Assembly: GCF_000731675.1 (NCBI RefSeq)
Contig: NZ_JMIT01000003.1
Location: 106,058 to 170,057, forward strand
Length of the DNA: 64,000 nt
Origin: Pseudomonas capeferrum
GTDB lineage: Bacteria > Pseudomonadota > Gammaproteobacteria > Pseudomonadales > Pseudomonadaceae
Direction of reading: 5' to 3'
The notes beneath the pieces were generated by a model that was given only the letters and a program-made list of their open reading frames with translations, had not been told where the DNA came from and did no database searches. Below, piece after piece: positions 49,505-58,695 of the stretch (the stretch's first letter is position 1; the number at the start of each line of letters is the position of its first letter). The translations under genes and the position numbers were made by a program.

Positions 49505-50050
49505 ATGAACCGCACCGGCCGCGCCCTGACCCTGGGCTGCCTGTTGCTTCTTCAGCCCCTGCTGGCCCTGGCGGAGGGCGGTAACTCGTTGCTGATTCCA
49601 GCGACGGGCCGCTGCACCCTGAATGTTCAGCCAGAAGACCTCGCCAATGCCCTCAAGGCTTGCGAGCAGACGGCGACGACGGGGGATGCCCAGGCGCAGT
49701 TCGAACTGGGCGAGTACTACTACACCCAGACGCCAAAAGACCTGAACAAGGCGCTGAACTGGTTCCAGAAGGCCTCGCTGCAAGGCCACGCCCAGGCTCA
49801 ATATCGCCTTGGCGCCATGTTCTACCGGGGCGAAGGGGTCAAGGCCAACAACGTGCAGGCCTACATTCTGCTGAAAATGGCGGCAGTCAACGGTGCTGAG
49901 GATGCGCTGGACATGGCCGACGAAGTCACCGAACAGATGCCCCGCGACGAACTGGAGCATGCCACCCAGGTGCTCGGCCAGATCTTCCGCAAGTACCTGC
50001 TCGAACTGCAGAACGCCGAAGGCCGTACGCCGTTCTCGCCACTGCCCTGA
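49505..50050 (+). CDS. Exported Sel1-repeat (TPR-like) protein
   Basis: A 181-residue periplasmic protein. The signal peptide is NRTGRALTLGCLLLLQPLLALA. Two Sel1 repeats follow: AQAQFELGEYYYTQTPKDLNKALNWFQKASLQG and AQAQYRLGAMFYRGEGVKANNVQAYILLKMAAVNG. A helical C-terminus ends FRKYLLELQNAEG. ATG 49505 is set by the signal peptide. Such proteins scaffold other proteins; its partner is unknown. Confidence 0.85.
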   Translation: MNRTGRALTLGCLLLLQPLLALAEGGNSLLIPATGRCTLNVQPEDLANALKACEQTATTGDAQAQFELGEYYYTQTPKDLNKALNWFQKASLQGHAQAQYRLGAMFYRGEGVKANNVQAYILLKMAAVNGAEDALDMADEVTEQMPRDELEHATQVLGQIFRKYLLELQNAEGRTPFSPLP

Positions 50051-50056
50051 ACCGCC

Positions 50057-50383
50057 CTACTTCTCCGGCATCGGCATGGGGAACGGCATCACGTTGCCGC
50101 CGCCCTTGGCTTCGCTGATCTTCGCCGTGCCCAGGCGCTCGACCTCATCGATGCGCACGATCGAATGCATCGGCACAAAGCTGCGGATCACACCTTCGAA
50201 CTGGCTCTTGAGTTTTTCCTCACTGGGGTCGACCACCACCTGGGTGCGCTCGCCGAAGACGAACTCTTCGATTTCCAGAAAGCCCCACAGGTCGCTCTGG
50301 AAGATCTGCTTGGCATACATCTCGAAGACCTGCCCCTGGTTGAGGAAGATCACTTTATAGATGGCGGGTTCGCGTTTGCTCAT
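50057..50383 (-). CDS. DUF1820 family protein
   Basis: A 108-residue cytoplasmic protein with the DUF1820 pattern: AIYKVIFLNQGQVFEMYAKQIFQSDLWGFLEIEEFVFGER and VDPSEEKLKSQFEGVIRSFVPMHSIVRIDEVERLGTAKI. ATG 50383 starts the SKREPAIYK form. It is convergent with the Sel1 gene (6-bp gap). Function unknown; conserved in gammaproteobacteria. Confidence 0.85.
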   Translation of the reverse strand: MSKREPAIYKVIFLNQGQVFEMYAKQIFQSDLWGFLEIEEFVFGERTQVVVDPSEEKLKSQFEGVIRSFVPMHSIVRIDEVERLGTAKISEAKGGGNVMPFPMPMPEK

Positions 50384-50569
50384 GTTTGGCGGGATAACCC
50401 ATGTGTAGGAAAAGGCGCGCATCATAGCAGTGCCGGCCGCTTCGCAGGCAAGCCCACGATGGGCCGGCACAGGCCGCAAGACCCTTGATCGTTTCAGTGC
50501 TTTCGCCACTGCCATTCAAGGGTTATTCTTGAGCTCACATCCATTGCCGTCGGGCGGCTAAAAACGACC

Positions 50570-51568
50570 TTGAACGCACCCATAGAACCCCATCGTTTCA
50601 TCCTCGAACCTTTCGAGGCCCACCGTTTCGCCAACTTGTGCGGCCAGTTCGACGAGCACCTGCGCCTGATCGAACAACGCTTGGCCATCGAGATCCGCAA
50701 CCGCGGCAATCAGTTCGAACTGATCGGCGAACCCAAGACCACTTCCGCTGCTGAACAGCTGCTGCGCCGCCTCTATCGCGAGGCCAAGGCCACTGACCTG
50801 TCGCCGGAAACCGTCCATCTGTACCTGCAGGAGTCGACCGTCGAGAACATCGACAACCCGGCGGTCAACGAGGTCAGCGTCTCGTTGCGCACGCGCAAGG
50901 GCAATATTCGCCCGCGCGGCGTCAACCAGCAGCGCTACGTCAAGGAAATCCTGGCCAACGACATCAACTTCGGCGTTGGCCCGGCCGGTACTGGCAAGAC
51001 TTACCTGGCCGTGGCCTGCGCCGTGGATGCCCTGGAGCGCGAACAGGTGCGCCGCATCCTGCTGGTGCGCCCGGCGGTCGAGGCGGGCGAGAAGCTCGGC
51101 TTCCTGCCCGGCGACCTGGCACAGAAGATCGACCCGTACCTGCGCCCGCTGTATGACGCGCTCTACGAAATGCTGGGCTTCGAGCACGTGGCCAAGCTGA
51201 TCGAGCGCCAGGTGATCGAGATCGCCCCGCTGGCCTACATGCGTGGCCGCACCCTGAACAACAGCTTCATCATCCTCGACGAGAGCCAGAACACCACGCT
51301 TGAGCAGATGAAGATGTTCCTTACCCGCATCGGCTTCGGCTCGACTGCGGTGATCACCGGTGACATCACCCAGGTCGACCTGCCGCGTGGCACCAAGTCG
51401 GGCCTGGCGCATGTGATCGACGTGCTCAGGGACGTTCCGGGTATCAGCTTTACCCATTTCCAACCCAAAGATGTGGTTCGTCACCCACTGGTGCAACGCA
51501 TCGTCGAGGCCTACGACCGCTTCGAAGGCCGTCAGGCCCAGCTAGAGGCACCCGGCAAAGATGCTTGA
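50570..51568 (+). CDS. ybeZ: PhoH-like ATPase YbeZ
   Basis: A 332-residue PhoH-family NTPase that works with YbeY in rRNA processing. A KH-like N-terminal part is followed by the RecA-like fold: Walker A VGPAGTGKTYLAVA, Walker B NSFIILDESQNTT, and STAVITGDITQVDLPRGTKSGL. The start is a TTG at 50570 (NAPIEPHRFILEP); no ATG is nearby, which may keep expression low. It overlaps ybeY by eight bases. The 186 bp upstream contain no miaB, which often heads this operon. Confidence 0.92.
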   Translation: MNAPIEPHRFILEPFEAHRFANLCGQFDEHLRLIEQRLAIEIRNRGNQFELIGEPKTTSAAEQLLRRLYREAKATDLSPETVHLYLQESTVENIDNPAVNEVSVSLRTRKGNIRPRGVNQQRYVKEILANDINFGVGPAGTGKTYLAVACAVDALEREQVRRILLVRPAVEAGEKLGFLPGDLAQKIDPYLRPLYDALYEMLGFEHVAKLIERQVIEIAPLAYMRGRTLNNSFIILDESQNTTLEQMKMFLTRIGFGSTAVITGDITQVDLPRGTKSGLAHVIDVLRDVPGISFTHFQPKDVVRHPLVQRIVEAYDRFEGRQAQLEAPGKDA

Positions 51569-52034
51569 ACTCGACCTGCAACGGGCCACGGACGCCGCCG
51601 TTCCTGATGATGCCGCCTTCCGTCGCTGGTGCGAGCTGGCCCTTCGCCAGCGCACAGCCGACTCGGAAATGACCATTCGCCTGGTCGATGAAACCGAAGG
51701 CCGCGAGCTGAACCACACCTACCGGCACAAGGACTACGCGACCAATGTGTTGTCGTTCCCCGCCGACGTGCCCGATGACCTGCTCGATATCCCATTGCTG
51801 GGCGACCTGGTGATCTGCGTGGCGGTGGTCGAGCGCGAAGCCGCCGAACAGGGCAAGGCCCTGGAGGCGCATTGGGCGCACCTGGTAATCCACGGCTGCC
51901 TGCATCTGCTCGGTTACGACCACATCGACGATGAAGAAGCCGAGGAAATGGAAGCCCTGGAACGAGAATTGCTGGCAGAACTGGGCCACCCGGACCCCTA
52001 TGCCGACGACGAAACCGATTCAATCACACACTGA
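51561..52034 (+). CDS. ybeY: Endoribonuclease YbeY
   Basis: A 157-residue zinc endoribonuclease for 16S rRNA 3'-end maturation and ribosome quality control. The zinc motif HGCLHLLGYDHIDDEEAEEME is complete, and ATNVLSFPADVP and GDLVICVAVVEREA match the family. Overlaps ybeZ by eight bases, implying coupled translation. Confidence 0.95.
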   Translation: MLELDLQRATDAAVPDDAAFRRWCELALRQRTADSEMTIRLVDETEGRELNHTYRHKDYATNVLSFPADVPDDLLDIPLLGDLVICVAVVEREAAEQGKALEAHWAHLVIHGCLHLLGYDHIDDEEAEEMEALERELLAELGHPDPYADDETDSITH

Positions 52035-52060
52035 CACTGCAAGGATCACGAGTAACCGCC

Positions 52061-52900
52061 ATGAGCGAAGATCGATCGAGCAACGGGCAAAAGTCCTGGT
52101 TGGGTAAACTGACCCAGGCTTTTGCCCATGAGCCGAAAAACCGCCAGGAGCTCCTAGAGCTGCTGCGCGAAGCCCATCAGAACAAGCTGCTCGACAGCGA
52201 AGCGCTGACCATCGTCGAAGGCGCCATCCAGGTCGCTGACCTGCAGGTGCGCGACATCATGGTGCCGCGCTCGCAAATGATCAGCATCAAGGCCAGCCAG
52301 TCGCCTCGCGAGTTCCTGCCGGCGGTGATCGACGCCGCGCACTCGCGCTACCCGGTGATCGGCGAAAGCCACGACGATGTGCTGGGCATCCTGCTCGCCA
52401 AGGACCTGCTGCCGCTGATCCTCAAAGAGAACGGCGACAGTTTCAACATCAAGGACCTGCTGCGCCCGGCTACCTTCGTGCCCGAGTCCAAGCGCCTGAA
52501 CGTGCTGTTGCGCGAGTTCCGTGCCAACCATAACCACATGGCCGTGGTCATCGACGAATACGGCGGTGTGGCGGGCCTGGTGACCATCGAAGACGTACTG
52601 GAACAGATCGTCGGCGACATCGAAGACGAGCATGACGTCGAGGAAGACAGCTACATCAAGCCGTTGCCCAGCGGCGACTTCCTGGTCAAGGCACTGACGC
52701 CGATCGAGAACTTCAACGAGTTCTTCGACAGCAGCTTCTCCGATGACGAATTCGACACCGTTGGCGGCCTGGTGATGAGCGCGTTCGGGCACCTGCCCAA
52801 GCGCAACGAAACCACCGAGATCGGCGCCTACAAGTTCCGCATTCTCAATGCCGACAGCCGGCGGGTACACTTGCTGCGCCTGACACCGATCACCCGCTAA
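52061..52900 (+). CDS. ybeX: CorC/YbeX CBS-domain protein
   Basis: A 279-residue cytoplasmic protein with two CBS domains (VRDIMVPRSQMISIKASQS ... HSRYPVIGESHDDVLGILLAKDLL, and FVPESKRLNVLLREFRANHNHMAVVIDEYGGVAGLVTIEDVLEQIVGDI) and a C-terminal CorC_HlyC domain. It is linked to Mg/Co homeostasis and, in E. coli, to ribosome metabolism. It lies between ybeY and lnt, 8 bp before lnt. Confidence 0.94.
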   Translation: MSEDRSSNGQKSWLGKLTQAFAHEPKNRQELLELLREAHQNKLLDSEALTIVEGAIQVADLQVRDIMVPRSQMISIKASQSPREFLPAVIDAAHSRYPVIGESHDDVLGILLAKDLLPLILKENGDSFNIKDLLRPATFVPESKRLNVLLREFRANHNHMAVVIDEYGGVAGLVTIEDVLEQIVGDIEDEHDVEEDSYIKPLPSGDFLVKALTPIENFNEFFDSSFSDDEFDTVGGLVMSAFGHLPKRNETTEIGAYKFRILNADSRRVHLLRLTPITR

Positions 52901-52908
52901 GGACAATC

Positions 52909-54426
52909 ATGCGTTGGATCACCCGCCCCGGCTGGCCCGGTAACCTGCTGGCCATGGCGGCCGGCGCTTCCACCCTCCTGGCCCTGGCGCCATTCGACAT
53001 CTGGCCGCTGGCCCTTTTGTCCATCGCCCTGCTCTACCTTGGCCTGCGCGAGCTCAGCCCGCGCCAGGCCATGGGCCGTGGCTGGTGTTTCGGTTTCGGC
53101 CTGTACGGCGCCGGCACCTGGTGGATCTACGTCAGCATGACCACCTACGGCGGCGCCTCGCCGCTGCTGGCGATCCTGCTGCTGTTGGCGTTCTTCGCCG
53201 CCCTGGCCTGGTTCTTCGCCCTGCCCGCGTGGCTGTGGGCGCGCTGGCTGCGGCGCAATGAGGCGCCACTGGCTGATGCCTTGTGCTTCGCGGCCCTGTG
53301 GCTGCTGCAGGAGGCCTTCCGCGGCTGGTTCCTCACCGGCTTCCCTTGGCTTTATGCCGGCTACAGCCAGCTCGACGGCCCGCTGGCGGGCCTTGCGCCG
53401 CTGGGGGGTGTATGGCTGATCTCGTTCACCCTGGCGCTTAGCGCCGCGTTGCTGTGCAACTTGCCCCGCCTGCGTGCCCGGCCCTCGTTCCTGGCCGTCG
53501 CCGGCGTGCTGCTGCTGGCCCCCTGGCTACTGGGCATGGCACTCAAGGGCCACGCCTGGACCAAGCCTGTCGGCGAGCCGCTGAAGGTGGCCGCCATCCA
53601 AGGCAACGTCGCGCAGGACCTGAAGTGGGACCCGGCCCACATCGACGCCCAGCTGGCGCTGTACCGTGACATGAGCTTCACCTCAAAGCCGGTAGACCTG
53701 CTGATCTGGCCCGAAACTGCGGTACCGGTGCTCAAGGACCAGGCCCAGGGCTACATCGACGTGATGGGGCGCTTTGCCGCCGAGCGCCATTCGGCGCTGA
53801 TCACCGGCGTGCCGGTGCGTGAGGTGGTGCACCACCAACGCCGCTACTACAACGGCATCACCGTAACCGGTGAAGGTGACGGCACTTACCTCAAGCAGAA
53901 GCTGGTGCCCTTCGGCGAGTACGTGCCCTTGCAGGACATGCTGCGCGGCGTGATCGAGTTCTTCAACCTGCCGATGTCGGACTTCGCCCGGGGCCCGGAA
54001 GACCAGCCGTTGCTGCAGGCCAAGGGTTACCAGATCGCACCGTACATCTGCTATGAAGTGGTCTACCCCGAGTTTGCCGCCAGCCTGGCAGCGCGCAGCG
54101 ACCTGCTGCTGACGATCAGCAACGACACCTGGTTCGGCACCTCGATCGGCCCGCTGCAGCACCTGCAGATGGCACAGATGCGCGCACTGGAAGCCGGCCG
54201 CTGGATGATCCGCGCCACCAACAACGGTGTGACCGCGCTGATCGACCCGTTTGGGCGCATTACCACACAGATCCCACAGTTCCAGCCGGCGGTGCTGTAT
54301 GGCGAGGTGGTGCCGATGCAGCAGCTGACGCCTTATCTGCAGTGGCGTTCGTGGCCGCTGGCGATTGTCTGTGTGCTGTTGCTCGGGTGGGCGTTGCTGG
54401 CAGGGCGGATTGCCAAGACTGTTTGA
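52909..54426 (+). CDS. lnt: Apolipoprotein N-acyltransferase
   Basis: Adds the third acyl chain to lipoproteins at the periplasmic face of the inner membrane. The 505 residues include about six to eight helices in the first 200 and a nitrilase-like periplasmic domain with the Glu-Lys-Cys triad: LLIWPETAVPV, YLKQKLVPFGEYVPL and IAPYICYEVVYPE. Last gene of the ybeZ-ybeY-ybeX-lnt operon, ending before a family B palindrome. Cooperates with lipoproteins encoded nearby (LptE, MltB) as substrates. Confidence 0.95.
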   Translation: MRWITRPGWPGNLLAMAAGASTLLALAPFDIWPLALLSIALLYLGLRELSPRQAMGRGWCFGFGLYGAGTWWIYVSMTTYGGASPLLAILLLLAFFAALAWFFALPAWLWARWLRRNEAPLADALCFAALWLLQEAFRGWFLTGFPWLYAGYSQLDGPLAGLAPLGGVWLISFTLALSAALLCNLPRLRARPSFLAVAGVLLLAPWLLGMALKGHAWTKPVGEPLKVAAIQGNVAQDLKWDPAHIDAQLALYRDMSFTSKPVDLLIWPETAVPVLKDQAQGYIDVMGRFAAERHSALITGVPVREVVHHQRRYYNGITVTGEGDGTYLKQKLVPFGEYVPLQDMLRGVIEFFNLPMSDFARGPEDQPLLQAKGYQIAPYICYEVVYPEFAASLAARSDLLLTISNDTWFGTSIGPLQHLQMAQMRALEAGRWMIRATNNGVTALIDPFGRITTQIPQFQPAVLYGEVVPMQQLTPYLQWRSWPLAIVCVLLLGWALLAGRIAKTV

Positions 54427-54452
54427 CTGCGCCCTCCTTAATGACCGGCGCA

Positions 54453-54577
54453 GTCTTTGTAGGAGCGGCCTTGCGTCGCGAAAGGGCTGCGTAGCGGCCC
54501 CAGCGATCTTTTTTGCGCCACAGAACCTGGGGCTGCTACGCACCCCTTTCGCGACGCAAGGCCGCTCCTACAAAGAC
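54453..54577. repeat. Long palindromic element, family B copy 2 (43-bp arms, one mismatch)
   Basis: Arms at 54453-54495 and 54535-54577 pair except at 54487. The core keeps AGAACCTGGGGCTGCT of copy 1, and pairing of GGCCCCAG with CTGGGGCT extends the stem. Copy 2 reads GCGTAGC/GCTACGC where copy 1 has GCGCAGC/GCTGCGC, a mirrored change. It lies between convergent lnt and ydcF-like genes and probably terminates both. Confidence 0.9.
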
Positions 54578-54592
54578 CGAGTACCTCCGAGA

Positions 54593-55354
54593 TCAGTAGA
54601 ACAACCGATACCCCACCAACCCCACCGCTTCATTAAACAACTGCCCGCTCTGCCACATCGCCCGGCTTTCCGGCAGCAACCCGGCAAACGGGCGAGCATG
54701 CTCGCGCCCGAGGAAGCCCATCGGTGCCGGCACCACGTCGAACCCTGCCTGCTCGAAGCTCCAGCGCGAACGCTGCATATGCCAGGCCTGCGTCACCACG
54801 ACCACCCGGCGAATACCCAGCGGCTGCAGAATGTCTGCCGAGAACCGGGCATTTTCCCAAGTGGTGCGGCTGGCCTGCTCTTGCCATTTCACCTCAACCG
54901 CAAAATCCTCACGCAAGCGATCGGCCATCAACCGCGCTTCACTGGGCGGTGTGCCATAGTGCAAGCCACCACTGGTCAGCACCGGCAAACCCGAGGCCTT
55001 GGCCAGCCGTGCGGCAAAGCGCATGCGCTCAAGGGCCGTTGCGGTGGGCTGGTCATCGCCACCCCAGGCCGGGTCACCGCGCTCGCGCCCTGCGCCCAGC
55101 ACGACAATGGCATCCGCCCTGCCCGCAAGGCCCGCCCATTCGCTGACAGCCAGCGGCGGCTCGGTCTCCAGCAGGCGCGCCGATTCCTGCACGGCAAGCG
55201 GCAGGCTCATCAGCCACAAGCTGCCAAGGCCCACGGCGAAGCACAGCCCGGCCAGCCGTGGGCGCCGCTTGCGCAGCCACCACGCCGCCAACAGCAGCAG
55301 CAAGAGGACGCCAGGCGGCATCAGCCATTGTTTGATGAAGAATCGGATCGGCAT
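54593..55354 (-). CDS. YdcF/ElyC-like DUF218 membrane protein
   Basis: A 253-residue protein. Two N-terminal membrane helices (WLMPPGVLLLLLLAAWWL and LAGLCFAVGLGSLWLMSLPLAV) precede a DUF218 domain with ADAIVVLGAGRERG, LTSGGLHYGTPPSEARLMA, ASRTTWENARFSADIL and VVVVTQAWHMQRSRWSFEQAGFDVVP. It resembles ElyC/SanA envelope-integrity factors acting on the periplasmic side. ATG 55354 has GGAGG upstream. Confidence 0.85.
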   Translation of the reverse strand: MPIRFFIKQWLMPPGVLLLLLLAAWWLRKRRPRLAGLCFAVGLGSLWLMSLPLAVQESARLLETEPPLAVSEWAGLAGRADAIVVLGAGRERGDPAWGGDDQPTATALERMRFAARLAKASGLPVLTSGGLHYGTPPSEARLMADRLREDFAVEVKWQEQASRTTWENARFSADILQPLGIRRVVVVTQAWHMQRSRWSFEQAGFDVVPAPMGFLGREHARPFAGLLPESRAMWQSGQLFNEAVGLVGYRLFY

Positions 55355-55486
55355 CGGCCACACCTCCATGGAAGGCGTGCAGCCTAAGAGGATCGACGCC
55401 GGGCAACAAGTGTGCGGCCGGCGACGATCGTGAGAAGTGTAGTGAAGAACCGGCGCGCGATGGCCTGCGGCTGGCGTCCTGAACGG

Positions 55487-55801
55487 CTAACGATGTGGCA
55501 GCGTCCTGGATCTCGCCGTGCTGGCGGGGCGTTTCTTGTCCTTGAGCCAGATGACCTTGGCCGATGTCGGCTCCGCTTGCGGGTAACTGCCGGCACAGGC
55601 ATTTTGGCGCTCCGGGAGGGTGTCCAGGTACGCCTTGATCACTTCGAACTCTGCGTGGCTAAGGCCACGCAACTCCAGCTCGGCTGGCATCTCGTCGCGC
55701 AATCTCACCGATGTCCTGGCAACTTCCAGCGCCAGGCCAAGGCGGTCGATCAGGCGTTCGTAAAGCTCCGGTTTGATTGCGGGTAGCTGCGTCTCTCCCA
55801 T
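55487..55801 (-). CDS. Short conserved-looking hypothetical protein
   Basis: A 104-residue cytoplasmic protein I do not recognise. The first 65 residues are helical (AIKPELYERLIDRLGLALEVARTSVRLRDEMPAELELRGLSHAEFEVIKAYL); the tail is basic and contains the lysine-rich WLKDKKR. No motif points to a function. It is divergent from leuS and 132 bp upstream of the ydcF-like gene on the same strand. Confidence 0.55.
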   Translation of the reverse strand: MGETQLPAIKPELYERLIDRLGLALEVARTSVRLRDEMPAELELRGLSHAEFEVIKAYLDTLPERQNACAGSYPQAEPTSAKVIWLKDKKRPASTARSRTLPHR

Positions 55802-56028
55802 CCGTTCACCTCATTGAAGGTCAGAATATCTCCCCCCACATCTGAGCTTAGCGTCACTCTAAAAAGCAGCCGTTTGCCGCGACCAGCGGCCATTAGCAAT
55901 CAAGGTTTCCCACGATGCGCGGCGCTGCTGTATGCTACGGCGTTCACTCTAAACGACACCGGAGTACCGGTTGCAGCGAGGTTCCGCTGCCTGGAACAAG
56001 GTCTCTTCTCTCTCAGCCAAAAGTAGCC

Positions 56029-58635
56029 ATGCACGAACAATACACGCCCCGTGATATCGAAGCCGCCGCCCAGAACTTCTGGGACGAGCAACAATCGTTC
56101 GCTGTTACCGAACAGCCAGGCAAAGACACTTACTATTGCCTATCGATGTTCCCGTACCCGAGCGGCAAGCTACACATGGGCCACGTGCGCAACTACACCA
56201 TCGGTGACGTGATTGCCCGCTACCAGCGCATGCTGGGCAAAAACGTCCTGCAGCCGATGGGCTGGGACGCCTTCGGCATGCCCGCGGAAAACGCGGCGAT
56301 GAAAAACAACGTCGCCCCGGCCAAGTGGACATACGAAAACATCGACTACATGAAGACCCAGCTCAAGAGCCTGGGCCTGGCCATCGACTGGGCACGTGAA
56401 GTCACCACCTGCAAGCCGGACTACTACCGCTGGGAACAGTGGCTGTTCACCCGCCTGTTCGAAAAGGGCGTCATCTACCGCAAGAACGGTACCGTCAACT
56501 GGGACCCGGCCGACCAGACCGTGCTCGCCAACGAGCAGGTCATCGACGGCCGCGGCTGGCGTTCGGGCGCGCTGATCGAAAAGCGCGAAATCCCGATGTA
56601 CTACTTCCGCATCACCGACTATGCAGACGAGCTGCTGGAAAGCCTCGACGAGTTGCCGGGCTGGCCTGAACAGGTCAAGACCATGCAGCGCAACTGGATC
56701 GGCAAGTCGCGCGGCATGGAAGTGCAGTTCCCGTTCGACCAGGCCAGCATCGGCCACGAAGGCACCCTCAAGGTCTTCACCACCCGCCCCGACACACTGA
56801 TGGGCGCCACCTACGTCGCAGTCGCCGCCGAACACCCGCTGGCCACCCAGGCCGCCCAGGGCAACCCGGCGCTGCAGGCGTTCATCGACGCGTGCAAGAG
56901 CGGTAGCGTCGCCGAGGCCGACATGGCCACCCAGGAGAAGAAGGGCATGCCCACTTCCCTGTTCGTCGACCACCCGCTGACCGGCGAGAAGCTGCCGGTG
57001 TGGGTCGCCAACTACGTATTGATGCATTACGGCGATGGCGCGGTGATGGCCGTGCCGGCCCACGACGAGCGCGACTTCGAGTTCGCCCACAAGTACAACC
57101 TGCCGGTCAAGGCCGTGGTGCGCACCAGCGCTGGCGATGACGTCGGCAACGAGTGGCTGGCCGCCTATGGCGAGCATGGCCAGCTGATCAACTCCGGCGA
57201 GTTCGACGGCCTGGACTTCGCCGGCGCCTTCGACGCCATCGAGGCCGCCCTGATCCGCAAGGACCTCGGCAAGTCGCGTACCCAGTTCCGCCTGCGCGAC
57301 TGGGGCATCAGCCGTCAGCGCTACTGGGGCTGCCCGATCCCGATCATCCACTGCCCGTCCTGCGGCGACGTGCCGGTACCGGAAGACCAACTGCCGGTCA
57401 CCCTGCCGGAGAACGTGGTACCGGACGGCGCCGGCTCGCCACTGGCGCGCCTGCCAGAATTCTACGAATGCACCTGCCCGAAATGCGGCACCGCGGCCAA
57501 GCGCGAAACCGATACCATGGACACCTTCGTCGAGTCGTCCTGGTACTTCGCCCGCTACGCCTCGCCAAACTACGATCAGGGCCTGGTCGACCCGAAAGCG
57601 GCCAACCACTGGCTGCCGGTCGACCAGTACATCGGCGGCATCGAGCATGCGATCCTGCACCTGCTGTACGCGCGCTTCTTCCACAAGCTGATGCGTGACG
57701 AAGGCCTGGTCACGTCGAACGAGCCGTTCAAGAACCTGCTGACCCAGGGCATGGTGGTCGCCGAGACCTACTACCGCGTCGCCAGCAACGGTGGCAAGGA
57801 CTGGTTCAACCCGGCCGACGTCGAAATCGAGCGTGACGCCAAGGCCAAGATCATTGGTGCGCGGCTGAAGACCGACGGCCTGCCGGTGGAAATCGGCGGC
57901 ACCGAGAAGATGTCGAAGTCGAAGAACAACGGCGTCGACCCGCAATCGATGATCGAAGCCTACGGCGCCGACACTTGCCGCCTGTTCATGATGTTCGCCT
58001 CGCCACCAGACATGAGCCTGGAGTGGTCCGACTCCGGCGTCGAAGGTGCAAGCCGCTTCCTGCGCCGTGTCTGGCGCCTGGCCCAGGGCCACGTCAACCA
58101 GGGCCTGCCGGGCACGCTGGATGTCGCCGCGCTGGACGACGCGCAAAAAACCATCCGTCGCGCCATCCATGCCGCCATCAAGCAGGCCAGCACCGACGTG
58201 GGCCAGTACCACAAGTTCAACACCGCCATTGCCCAGGTGATGACCGTGATGAACGTGCTGGAAAAGGCCCCGCAAGCCACCGAACAGGACCGCGCCCTGC
58301 TGCAGGAAGGCCTGGAAGCCGTGACGCTGCTGCTGGCACCGATCACCCCGCACATCTCCCACGAACTGTGGAAGGCGCTGGGCCACGACCAGGCGGTCAT
58401 CGATGCTGGCTGGCCAGCGGTCGACGAGAGCGCGCTGGTGCAGGACAGCATCGTCCTGGTGGTACAGGTCAACGGCAAGCTGCGTGGCCAGGTCGAAATG
58501 CCGGCCGCCGCCAGCCGCGAGGAAATCGAAGCCGCCGCCCGCAGCAACGAGAATGTCCTGCGCTTCATCGATGGCCTGACCATCCGCAAGGTCATCGTGG
58601 TGCCGGGCAAGCTGGTCAACATCGTCGCCAATTGA
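56029..58635 (+). CDS. leuS: Leucyl-tRNA synthetase
   Basis: A class Ia synthetase of 868 residues, the standard length. It has the HIGH variant in SGKLHMGHVRNYTIGDV, the CP1 editing domain with FTTRPDTLMGATYVAVAAEHPL and GDGAVMAVPAHDERD, SRQRYWGCPIPIIHC, and KMSKS in TEKMSKSKNNGVDP, then the anticodon-binding and C-terminal domains. ATG 56029 begins HEQYTPRDIEAAAQNFW. The 227-bp leader has short hairpins (CCGGAGTACCGG and GCAGC ... GCTGC) but no recognisable riboswitch. Confidence 0.97.
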   Translation: MHEQYTPRDIEAAAQNFWDEQQSFAVTEQPGKDTYYCLSMFPYPSGKLHMGHVRNYTIGDVIARYQRMLGKNVLQPMGWDAFGMPAENAAMKNNVAPAKWTYENIDYMKTQLKSLGLAIDWAREVTTCKPDYYRWEQWLFTRLFEKGVIYRKNGTVNWDPADQTVLANEQVIDGRGWRSGALIEKREIPMYYFRITDYADELLESLDELPGWPEQVKTMQRNWIGKSRGMEVQFPFDQASIGHEGTLKVFTTRPDTLMGATYVAVAAEHPLATQAAQGNPALQAFIDACKSGSVAEADMATQEKKGMPTSLFVDHPLTGEKLPVWVANYVLMHYGDGAVMAVPAHDERDFEFAHKYNLPVKAVVRTSAGDDVGNEWLAAYGEHGQLINSGEFDGLDFAGAFDAIEAALIRKDLGKSRTQFRLRDWGISRQRYWGCPIPIIHCPSCGDVPVPEDQLPVTLPENVVPDGAGSPLARLPEFYECTCPKCGTAAKRETDTMDTFVESSWYFARYASPNYDQGLVDPKAANHWLPVDQYIGGIEHAILHLLYARFFHKLMRDEGLVTSNEPFKNLLTQGMVVAETYYRVASNGGKDWFNPADVEIERDAKAKIIGARLKTDGLPVEIGGTEKMSKSKNNGVDPQSMIEAYGADTCRLFMMFASPPDMSLEWSDSGVEGASRFLRRVWRLAQGHVNQGLPGTLDVAALDDAQKTIRRAIHAAIKQASTDVGQYHKFNTAIAQVMTVMNVLEKAPQATEQDRALLQEGLEAVTLLLAPITPHISHELWKALGHDQAVIDAGWPAVDESALVQDSIVLVVQVNGKLRGQVEMPAAASREEIEAAARSNENVLRFIDGLTIRKVIVVPGKLVNIVAN

Positions 58636-58643
58636 TGGCACGC

Positions 58644-58670
58644 CCGCCCGCAGCCACTGCGGGCGGGCGG
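58644..58670. other. GC hairpin between leuS and lptE
   Basis: CCCGCCCGCAG and CTGCGGGCGGG form an 11-bp stem. No T-run follows, so it may slow decay or processing between the genes rather than terminate. Confidence 0.4.
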
Positions 58671-58695
58671 TACAGGCCCAAGAGGGAGCAACAAC

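Noticed and set aside
55802..56028. T-box-like leader for leuS.
   Set aside because: Short hairpins only; no T-box sequence or terminator/antiterminator pair, and T-boxes are not expected in Pseudomonas.
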